A stretch of DNA of 12,822 bases from Bacillota bacterium (GTDB lineage Bacteria; Bacillota; Clostridia; Christensenellales; CAG-138), in NCBI GenBank assembly GCA_023396535.1, contig JAEWWD010000230.1, forward strand, positions 1 through 12,822, read 5' to 3'. Below the pieces are notes generated by a model, which worked only from the letters and a program-made list of their open reading frames with translations, searched no databases and was not told the origin of the DNA. Made by a program: the position numbers and the translations under genes. Positions 7,208-12,822 of the stretch are shown here, piece by piece. How positions within the stretch are numbered: position 1 is the stretch's first letter; each line of letters begins with the position of its first letter.

Positions 7208-8221
7208 ATGATCAATATCGGTATCATCGGCGCGGGCCGCATCGGGCAGGTACATGCAAAGAGCATACTGACCGGCGTGCCCGACGCGAAGATCAAGGCC
7301 ATCGCGGACCCGTTCATGACCCCGCAGGTGGAAGCCTGGGCCAAAAGCGTGGGCATCGGCAACGTATACCTCGACCACAACAAGATCATCGACGACCCGG
7401 AAATCGACGCGGTGCTCATCTGCTCTTCCACGGATACGCACAGCCCCATTTCCCTGCAGGCCATAAAAGCCGGGAAGCACGTATTCTGCGAAAAGCCCAT
7501 CGACCATGATCTTGAAAAAATCAAGGAAGTCGTGCGCGCGCTTGAGGGTAGGAACATTAAATACCAGGTCGGCTTCAACCGCAGGTTCGACCATAACTTC
7601 CGCGCACTGCGCGAAGCGGTGGCGCTGGGCAAAATCGGCGATATCCATATTATCCGCGTTACCTCCCGCGACCCCGCCCCACCGCCGATCGCCTACGTCA
7701 AGGTTTCCGGCGGCTTGTTTATAGATATGATGATCCACGATTTTGATATGGTGCGCTATCTCTCCGGCTGCGAGGTGGACGAGGTATACGCCAGCGGCGC
7801 CGTTCTGGTTGACCCGGCGATCGGCGAAGCCGGCGATATCGATACGGCCATCGTCAATCTCAAGCTGAAAAACGGCGCGCTCGCCGTCATTGAGAACTCC
7901 CGCAAAGCCGTTTATGGCTACGACCAGCGCGCCGAGGTGTTCGGCTCCAAGGGCGCCGTGAAAAACGGTAACGACTCCGCGTCTACCGCCGTATTGAGCA
8001 ACGAGGACGGCGTGCTGGCGGAGAAGCCCCTGTATTTCTTCCTGGAGCGTTACATGGCCGCATACCAGGGCGAAATTCGTTCCTTCGTGGACGCCATTAT
8101 CAACGACAAGCCCACCGAGGTCAACGTGAACGACGGCCTGCAGCCCATACTGATCGGCCTCGCAGCGCTCAAGTCGCTCAAGGAAAACCGCCCCGTAAAG
8201 ATATCCGAGATCACCGAATAA
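7208..8221 (+). CDS. iolG: myo-inositol 2-dehydrogenase (Gfo/Idh/MocA family)
   Basis: 337 residues, the usual IolG length. The N-terminal Rossmann domain starts with GIIGAGRIGQVHA (GAGRIG at 8-13) and has Asp34 after the second strand, indicating NAD. The family signature EKPID gives Lys96; Asp173 and His177 in GGLFIDMMIHDFD complete the Lys/Asp/His catalytic set known for B. subtilis IolG. AAGGAGG lies nine bases before the ATG at 7208; another in-frame ATG at 7184 has this site after it and is rejected. It oxidises myo-inositol to scyllo-inosose, the first step of the pathway, in the cytoplasm. That it is fifth in the operon rather than first is ordinary. Some Gfo/Idh/MocA enzymes use other polyols or sugars, so exact stereospecificity is inferred. 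Confidence 0.88.
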   Translation: MINIGIIGAGRIGQVHAKSILTGVPDAKIKAIADPFMTPQVEAWAKSVGIGNVYLDHNKIIDDPEIDAVLICSSTDTHSPISLQAIKAGKHVFCEKPIDHDLEKIKEVVRALEGRNIKYQVGFNRRFDHNFRALREAVALGKIGDIHIIRVTSRDPAPPPIAYVKVSGGLFIDMMIHDFDMVRYLSGCEVDEVYASGAVLVDPAIGEAGDIDTAIVNLKLKNGALAVIENSRKAVYGYDQRAEVFGSKGAVKNGNDSASTAVLSNEDGVLAEKPLYFFLERYMAAYQGEIRSFVDAIINDKPTEVNVNDGLQPILIGLAALKSLKENRPVKISEITE

Positions 8222-8229
8222 TTCCGCAA

Positions 8230-8252
8230 CGCATAGCCCTCCGGGTTATGCG
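8230..8252 (+). other. Intercistronic hairpin between iolG and the kinase gene
   Basis: A 10-bp stem (CGCATAGCCC 8230-8239 with GGGTTATGCG 8243-8252, one G-U pair) around TCC. It is followed by AGTTTGGAAAGG, without a T-run, so it is not a convincing terminator. It sits just before the kinase ribosome binding site (8261-8266). Confidence 0.5.
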
Positions 8253-8273
8253 AGTTTGGAAAGGAGAAACGCT

Positions 8274-9347
8274 ATGCAGTTGAAACAATCGGCCAAATAC
8301 GCGCTGATCGTACCCACCAGCATGGGCGTGCGCATCACGCCGCTGGATCGCCAGCCGGTACATACCAGCAGCCAGTATTACCTGCAGGCAACAAGCGCGG
8401 AATCAAACGTTCTGACCGTTTCTGCGTGTTTGGGTCTGCCGGTGAAAGTGCTGACCACGTTCGTAGCGGGCAGCCCTATCGCACAGCTCATCAAAAACGA
8501 CCTCCGCTCCCGCCATATCGATTACGAAGGCCCCGACGTGCCGCAGGGCGGCCCGTGGGGATACCGTCACCAGTTCAATATTGCGGACAGCGGCTTCGGC
8601 ATGCGCGGGCCGCGCGTACACAACGACCGCGCTGGCGAAGTGGGCCGTACGCTCAATGTGAAGGATTTCGACCTCGACCGTATCTTTAACAAGGAGGGCG
8701 TACAGATACTGCATCTGTCCGGCCTGATCGGCGCGCTTTCGCATGAGACGAGCCTGTTCTGTCTGGAGCTTGCGCGCGCGGCTAAAAAGAGCGGCACGCT
8801 GATTTCCTTCGACCTTAATTACCGCGCGTCGTTCTGGAAAGGCCGCGAGGAAGAGCTTCGGGCGATATTCACGGAGATCGCCGGTATCGCGGATATACTC
8901 GTGGGCAACGAGGAGGATTTCCAGCTTGCGCTCGGCGTCAAGGGGCCGGAAGAAGGCGGCAAGGATTTGGCTTCCAAAATCGAGAGTTTCAAGGCCATGA
9001 TCATGCGCGTAAAAGAGAAGTTTCCCAATGCACAGCTCTTCGCCACCACTCTGAGGCAGGTGCTTTCCGCCAACGAGCATATGTGGGGCGCTATCGTGCT
9101 CGACGGCAGCGAATGGCATGTGGAAGAGCCGCGGCCCATCCCCGTGCTCGACCGTATCGGTGGCGGCGACGGCTTCGTCAGCGGCCTGCTCTACGGCGTA
9201 CTCAAAGGCTGGAGCGCCGAAAAGAGCATGCAGTTCGGCTGGGCAACCGGCGCGCTTGCGGTCACCATGCTGCAGGATTACGCCCTCCCCGCCGATGAAG
9301 AACAGGTGTGGAGCATTTACGCGGGCAATGCGCGCGTAAAGCGCTAG
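8274..9347 (+). CDS. PfkB-family sugar kinase, KDG kinase-like
   Basis: 357 residues; AAGGAG (8261-8266) is seven bases before the ATG. PfkB features: the substrate lid region with PWGYRHQFNIADSGFGMRG (94-112), SFDLNYRASFW (178-188), GNEEDFQLALG (211-221), and the anion-hole motif DRIGGGDGFVSG (293-304) with Asp299 as catalytic base. SFDLNYR and the RIGGGD form (rather than DTTGAGD) resemble Gram-positive 2-keto-3-deoxygluconate kinases, which make KDPG for aldolase cleavage. An insertion around 225-270 makes it longer than the typical 310-340. In this operon no mannonate dehydratase or KDPG aldolase is seen, whereas gnd follows directly, so a gluconate kinase or other sugar-acid kinase role should be kept open. 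An inositol kinase like that of the Thermotoga cluster is a third option. Family is secure; substrate is not. Confidence 0.82.
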   Translation: MQLKQSAKYALIVPTSMGVRITPLDRQPVHTSSQYYLQATSAESNVLTVSACLGLPVKVLTTFVAGSPIAQLIKNDLRSRHIDYEGPDVPQGGPWGYRHQFNIADSGFGMRGPRVHNDRAGEVGRTLNVKDFDLDRIFNKEGVQILHLSGLIGALSHETSLFCLELARAAKKSGTLISFDLNYRASFWKGREEELRAIFTEIAGIADILVGNEEDFQLALGVKGPEEGGKDLASKIESFKAMIMRVKEKFPNAQLFATTLRQVLSANEHMWGAIVLDGSEWHVEEPRPIPVLDRIGGGDGFVSGLLYGVLKGWSAEKSMQFGWATGALAVTMLQDYALPADEEQVWSIYAGNARVKR

Positions 9348-9360
9348 GAAATGCCGGGAA

Positions 9361-9394
9361 TACTCGGAACGCCGTCTTAGCGGCGTTCCGAGTA
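9361..9394 (+). other. Perfect 14-bp hairpin after the kinase gene
   Basis: TACTCGGAACGCCG (9361-9374) pairs perfectly with CGGCGTTCCGAGTA (9381-9394) around TCTTAG. It starts 13 bases after the kinase stop, a usual terminator position, but the following bases CAGCCAAATAGTG have no T-run. A weak or factor-assisted terminator, or an mRNA-stabilising structure, is possible. Confidence 0.55.
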
Positions 9395-9404
9395 CAGCCA
9401 AATA

Positions 9405-9497
9405 GTGTTGTCGTCCAGATTCACGGCAAAGACGCGACAGCGACTAATGAGGCGTTGCCGTCCAGATCCACGGTAAAGACGCGGCAGCGACTAATGA
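9405..9497 (+). repeat. Two tandem copies of a 46-bp hairpin-forming unit before gnd
   Basis: Copies at 9405-9450 and 9452-9497 (47-bp period) share 41 of 46 bases. Each begins G(T/C)GTTG and ends GCGACTAATGA. Both can form the same 8-bp stem (9406-9413 with 9435-9442; 9453-9460 with 9482-9489) and a 21-base loop. Of the five differences two are in the loop, two change a T-A pair to C-G (9411/9437 versus 9458/9484), and one turns a T-G wobble into C-G. The second copy ends next to the gnd ribosome binding site. No copy was found elsewhere in the window. Confidence 0.75.
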
Positions 9498-9513
9498 AAG
9501 GAGAATTCCAAAT

Positions 9514-10965
9514 ATGAAAAAAGCGGATATAGGGTTGATCGGCCTCGCCGTTATGGGCGAGAACCTGGTCATGAACATGGAAAGTAAAGGCTTCACGGTA
9601 GCGGTGTTCAATCGCACGACGAGCAAGGTCACCAATTTTGTGGAAGGCCGCGCAAAGGGCAAGAACATCATCGGCGCCTACTCCCTGCAGGAACTGGCGG
9701 ACAACTTGGCTAAGCCCCGTAAGATCATGATGCTGGTCAAAGCCGGCAAAGCGGTGGACGACTTCATCGAAGCGCTGCTCCCGCTGCTTGAGCCCGGCGA
9801 CATACTCATCGACGGCGGCAACAGCCATTTCCCGGATACCATCCGCAGGACGGCATATGTGGAAAGCAAGGGTATGCTCTACATCGGCACCGGCGTGTCC
9901 GGCGGCGAAGAAGGTGCGCTCAAGGGCCCGTCCATCATGCCGGGCGGCTCTCCCGCCGCGTGGCCCCATGTAAAGCCCATATTCCAGGCCATCTGCGCCA
10001 AGGTGGAAGACGGCTCCCCCTGCTGTGACTGGGTGGGTGAGAACGGCGCGGGCCATTATGTGAAGATGGTGCACAACGGCATCGAGTACGGCGATATGCA
10101 GCTCATCTGCGAAGCGTATCAGCTCATGCGCGATCTCTTAGGTATGACGCCGGATGAAATGCACGAGGTGTTCAAGAAGTGGAACACCACGGAGCTGGAC
10201 AGCTATCTCATCGAGATCACGCGCGATATACTCGCCCATAAGGACGAGGACGGCAAGCCCATCGTGGATAAGATACTCGACACCGCAGGCCAGAAGGGTA
10301 CCGGCAAGTGGACCTGCATAGCGGCGCTCGACGAAGGCGTGCCCCTTACGCTCATCGGCGAAGCCGTGTTTGCGCGCTGCCTCTCCGCCATGAAAGAAGA
10401 GCGCGTAGAGGCCTCAAAGGAATTCCCCAAGGCCATCCCCGCGTTCGAGGGCGATAAGACCGCGTTTATCGAGGATATCCGCAAGGCTCTGTTCGCATCC
10501 AAGATCATTTCCTACGCGCAGGGGTACATTCTCATGCGCGCGGCCGCAAAGACTTACGGCTGGAACCTCAACTACGGCGGCATCGCTTTGATGTGGAGGG
10601 GCGGCTGCATCATCCGCTCGGTATTCCTGGGCAAGATCAAGGAAGCTTACGACAAGAACCCCGAGCTTTCCAACCTGCTGCTCGACCCGTATTTCAAAGC
10701 AACCATACAGAGCCTCGTGCCCGCCTGGCGCAATGTGGCGGCGACAGCTTTGCGCGCCGGCGTACCCGCGCCGGAGCTTTGCGCGGCGCTCTCCTATTTT
10801 GACGGCTACACCAGCGAGCGGCTGCCCGCAAACCTGCTGCAGGCGCAGCGCGACTATTTCGGCGCGCATACGTATGAACGCGTCGACCAGCCGCGCGGGC
10901 AGTTCTTCCACACCAACTGGACCGGCGAGGGCGGCTCTACCACCGCAAACGCCTACACCGTATAA
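9514..10965 (+). CDS. gnd: 6-phosphogluconate dehydrogenase, decarboxylating
   Basis: 483 residues, full length for the long (enterobacterial/animal) type rather than the roughly 300-residue YqeC/GntZ short type. N-terminal coenzyme motif GLAVMG (10-15) with NRTTSK (33-38), the NADP-type signature; GGNS (101-104); substrate motif GVSGGEEGA (127-135); catalytic Lys184, Asn188 and Glu191 in GAGHYVKMVHNGIEY; KGTGKWT (261-267); and the C-terminal RDYFGAHTYERVD...GQFFHTNWT tail that completes the partner's active site in the dimer. It converts 6-phosphogluconate to ribulose 5-phosphate, CO2 and NADPH. AGGAG (9499-9503) is ten bases before the ATG, slightly long. Its presence inside an inositol/hexuronate operon is unusual and suggests that gluconate or 6-phosphogluconate is made from the pathway. 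Confidence 0.96.
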   Translation: MKKADIGLIGLAVMGENLVMNMESKGFTVAVFNRTTSKVTNFVEGRAKGKNIIGAYSLQELADNLAKPRKIMMLVKAGKAVDDFIEALLPLLEPGDILIDGGNSHFPDTIRRTAYVESKGMLYIGTGVSGGEEGALKGPSIMPGGSPAAWPHVKPIFQAICAKVEDGSPCCDWVGENGAGHYVKMVHNGIEYGDMQLICEAYQLMRDLLGMTPDEMHEVFKKWNTTELDSYLIEITRDILAHKDEDGKPIVDKILDTAGQKGTGKWTCIAALDEGVPLTLIGEAVFARCLSAMKEERVEASKEFPKAIPAFEGDKTAFIEDIRKALFASKIISYAQGYILMRAAAKTYGWNLNYGGIALMWRGGCIIRSVFLGKIKEAYDKNPELSNLLLDPYFKATIQSLVPAWRNVAATALRAGVPAPELCAALSYFDGYTSERLPANLLQAQRDYFGAHTYERVDQPRGQFFHTNWTGEGGSTTANAYTV

Positions 10966-11017
10966 AGGCGCCGTTTTATCGGCTCTCCAAGCGTTTATTA
11001 CAAGTATAGGTCAATCA

Positions 11018-11043
11018 GCGGGGGAACCGATCGGTTCCCCCGC
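11018..11043 (+). other. Perfect 26-bp palindrome between gnd and the SDR gene
   Basis: GCGGGGGAACCGA (11018-11030) is followed directly by its exact reverse complement. As RNA it gives an 11-bp stem with a GATC tetraloop. It lies 52 bases after the gnd stop and 22 before the next ATG. The following GATAAGAAAGG has no T-run, so an intrinsic terminator is unlikely; a processing/stability hairpin or a protein-binding site is possible. Confidence 0.6.
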
Positions 11044-11065
11044 GATAAGAAAGGCAGGAACCATT

Positions 11066-11917
11066 ATGAAGCTTCCGTTTCAGCCTGATCTTTCGGGCAA
11101 GGTCGCCGTCGTAACGGGCGGCGCGGGCGTGCTGTGCGCCATGTTCGCAAAAGCCATCGCGGCCTGCGGCGCCAAGGTCGCCATACTGGACCTCGCGGAC
11201 GACAAAGCGCAGCTCGTCGTGGAGGAAATCAAAGCCGCGGGCGGCGAAGCCATGGCAGTGAAAGTAAACGTACTCGAAAAGGACAGCGTGGAAGCGGCGC
11301 ATCAGGCGGTGCTCGCGGCCTACGGCAAATGCGATATACTGCTCAACGGCGCCGGCGGCAACAGCCCGCGCGCAACATGCGACGACGAATTCTTCAGCAG
11401 GGCAACGTTGGAAGACCCCGCCAAAAAAAGCTTCTTCGATTTGGATCTCTCCGGCTTCAACTTTGTGTTCGGCCTGAATTTTACAGGCACGCTGCTGCCC
11501 ACGCAGGCGTTCGCCATCGACATGGTGGATGCGCCGGGCTCCGTTATCATCAATATCTCCTCCATGAACGCCTTCACGCCGCTGACCAAGATACCGGCGT
11601 ACAGCGCGGCGAAGGCCGCCATCAGCAATTTCACGCAGTGGCTTGCGGTGCATTTCGCGAAGGTCGGCGTACGCGTCAACGCTATCGCGCCCGGCTTTTT
11701 CTCCACTGCGCAGAACGCCGCCCTGCTGTGGAACCCCGACGGAAGCCCCACCGCGCGCACGGCAAAGATACTCAACAATACACCGATGGGCCGTTTCGGC
11801 GAAGCGGAGGAGCTGGTCGGCACGCTGCTGTGGCTGATCGACAACGAATGCTCCAGCTTCGTCACAGGCGTAGTCGTGCCTGTCGACGGCGGGTTCTCGG
11901 CATACTCCGGCGTATAA
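11066..11917 (+). CDS. uxuB: SDR-family oxidoreductase, probable fructuronate reductase (D-mannonate oxidoreductase)
   Basis: 283 residues of the classical short-chain dehydrogenase fold. Catalytic residues: Ser165/Ser166 (IINISSMNAF), Tyr179 and Lys183 (YSAAK); NGAGGN at 94-99 corresponds to the NNAG motif; the PGFF segment (209-212) and the C-terminal VTGVVVPVDGGFSAYSGV are typical of the B. subtilis UxuB (YjmF) type. The glycine-rich loop reads TGGAGVLC (17-24), differing from TGxxxGxG. Asp42 after the second strand points to NAD. It would reduce D-fructuronate to D-mannonate, the step right after UxaE. The ATG at 11066 follows AGGCAGGA; translation upstream would overlap gnd and the palindrome. 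Gluconate 5-dehydrogenase is the main alternative in this family. Confidence 0.82.
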   Translation: MKLPFQPDLSGKVAVVTGGAGVLCAMFAKAIAACGAKVAILDLADDKAQLVVEEIKAAGGEAMAVKVNVLEKDSVEAAHQAVLAAYGKCDILLNGAGGNSPRATCDDEFFSRATLEDPAKKSFFDLDLSGFNFVFGLNFTGTLLPTQAFAIDMVDAPGSVIINISSMNAFTPLTKIPAYSAAKAAISNFTQWLAVHFAKVGVRVNAIAPGFFSTAQNAALLWNPDGSPTARTAKILNNTPMGRFGEAEELVGTLLWLIDNECSSFVTGVVVPVDGGFSAYSGV

Positions 11918-11955
11918 TCCGTCAATACCACCCCACCCGATAAGGAGGGAGAACC

Positions 11956-12822
11956 ATGGAACTGTTCCTTCGTGAAAGCAGCGCGGAAGGGCTCGGCAAT
12001 GTGCAGATCAAATCAGCCCTGCTTCAGTCGCTTGCGGGACGCAAGCTCAAACGGGTGCTCATCATACCGCCCGATTATACTCGCTTCCATTCCAACGCCG
12101 GATTCATCACCAACGTGTATTACCACGCGCTCACGGATATGGGCTGCGAGGTGGATATACTGCCGGCGCTCGGCACGCATGAGCCTGTGACACGCGAACA
12201 GAGCGCGCATATGTTCGGAAACGTCCCGTTTGAAAAGCTGATCCCGCACAACTGGCGCACGGACGTCGTTAAAATCGGCGAGGTACCCGGCGAATACCTT
12301 GCTGAAATTACGGAAGGCCTGTGGACGGAGCCCATCAGTGTGGAAATCAACCGGCTGGTCATGGATGAGCGCTACGATCTCATCATTTCGCCCGGCCAGG
12401 TCGTTCCCCACGAGGTAATCGGCATGGCCAACCATTCCAAGAACTTGTTCGTGGGCGCGGGCGGCTGCGAAATGATCAACAAATCGCACATGGTCGGCGC
12501 GATCTACGGCATGGAACGCATGATGGGCAAGGACCATACGCCGGTGCGCAAAATGTTCGATTACAGCCTGGAACGCTTTTTGAAAAACCGCCCCATATTA
12601 TTCGTGCTTACCGTCACCACCGCGCCGGGCGGCAACATCCACACGCACGGCCTGTTCATAGGCGACACGCGTGAAACGCTGACACAGGCGGTCGCCATGG
12701 CGCAGGAAAAGAACATCGACTTTGTGGAAAAAGGCATCAAAAAATGTGTGGTGTATCTGGACCCCAAGGAATTCCGCAGCACGTGGCTGGGCAATAAGGC
12801 CGTTTACCGCACGCGCATGGCC
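11956..12822 (+). CDS. Nickel-pincer (LarA-type) racemase/epimerase family protein, 3'-truncated by window
   Basis: 289 residues are visible, starting at an ATG with AAGGAGG seven bases upstream, 38 bases after the SDR gene; the frame stays open to the window end (family length is about 420-430). The pattern matches lactate racemase LarA: DYTR (Asp40, Arg43), GTHEP (71-77 region, His75), and PHEVIGMANHSK with His152 and Lys162, then His178. The spacings His152-Lys162-His178 (10 and 16) equal those of His174, Lys184 and His200 in Lactobacillus plantarum LarA, where lysine binds the nickel-pincer nucleotide and the last histidine ligates nickel. LarA homologues racemise or epimerise 2-hydroxyacids, and some act on sugar acids. 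In this operon a sugar-acid such as D-mannonate/D-gluconate is a plausible substrate (inference). No larB/C/E cofactor genes are in view. Confidence 0.85.
   Translation, partial: MELFLRESSAEGLGNVQIKSALLQSLAGRKLKRVLIIPPDYTRFHSNAGFITNVYYHALTDMGCEVDILPALGTHEPVTREQSAHMFGNVPFEKLIPHNWRTDVVKIGEVPGEYLAEITEGLWTEPISVEINRLVMDERYDLIISPGQVVPHEVIGMANHSKNLFVGAGGCEMINKSHMVGAIYGMERMMGKDHTPVRKMFDYSLERFLKNRPILFVLTVTTAPGGNIHTHGLFIGDTRETLTQAVAMAQEKNIDFVEKGIKKCVVYLDPKEFRSTWLGNKAVYRTRMA

Noticed and set aside
9308..9517. Small open frame of 69 codons between the kinase and gnd, ending in ATGA over the gnd start
   Set aside because: It overlaps the kinase end and runs through the tandem repeats, whose 47-bp period shifts frame, so the copies encode different peptides; no start signal. 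The terminal ATG at 9494 could give a 7-codon leader overlapping gnd, but nothing supports its translation.
10733..11065. Upstream extension of the SDR gene into gnd
   Set aside because: It would overlap about 230 bases of gnd and the palindrome, and the SDR fold begins just after the ATG at 11066.

Overview
The window reads as a chromosomal piece of a low-to-mid-GC-ancestry Gram-positive bacterium (Bacillota, most likely a clostridial lineage; by eye somewhat above 50% GC). Nearly every gene has a strong AGGAG-type ribosome binding site 5-10 bases before its start, there are textbook sigma-A promoters, and the proteins resemble clostridial and Thermotoga sugar-acid enzymes. Organism assignment is inference only. 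No rRNA, tRNA, CRISPR array, insertion sequence or phage gene was seen.

Layout: (1) bases 1-807 hold the 3' part of a D-2-hydroxyacid dehydrogenase gene that ends at a strong, probably bidirectional terminator (819-846). (2) A LacI-family repressor gene runs leftward (1886-855) towards that terminator. (3) A 387-base divergent control region (1887-2273) carries a promoter for each direction, two copies of a LacI-type operator (TGTAAACGTTTACA and a one-mismatch copy), and an unrelated inverted repeat inside the repressor's own promoter. (4) From 2274 to the right end nine genes all run rightward and look like one operon: uxaE-like, iolM-like, iolN-like, iolO-like, iolG, a PfkB sugar kinase, gnd, an SDR fructuronate reductase (uxuB-like), and a lactate-racemase-like (LarA) gene cut by the window end.

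The genes fit together as the alternative myo-inositol breakdown route described in Thermotoga maritima rather than the Bacillus subtilis IolBCDEJ route. IolG oxidises myo-inositol to scyllo-inosose; the zinc dehydrogenase (IolM) oxidises it again to a diketo-inositol; the creatininase-family hydrolase (IolN) opens the ring to 5-keto-L-gluconate; the TIM-barrel epimerase (IolO) makes D-tagaturonate; UxaE makes D-fructuronate; the SDR (UxuB) makes D-mannonate. The classical continuation (mannonate dehydratase, KDG kinase, KDPG aldolase) is only partly present: a KDG-kinase-like PfkB protein is here, but no uxuA or kdgA is in view. Instead the operon has 6-phosphogluconate dehydrogenase and a nickel-pincer racemase/epimerase homologue. 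This raises the hypothesis that D-mannonate is epimerised to D-gluconate, phosphorylated, and fed to the pentose phosphate pathway by Gnd. That is the most interesting biological idea in the window and is inference.

Other points of interest are non-coding. The spacer before gnd has a duplicated 46-base unit whose two copies keep the same hairpin through compensatory changes. The spacer before iolO can fold into alternative structures, one of which covers part of the ribosome binding site. Several other spacers carry perfect or near-perfect GC-rich hairpins without T-runs. There is also a strong synonymous bias: 23 of 25 Ile-Leu pairs use the ATA codon for isoleucine.
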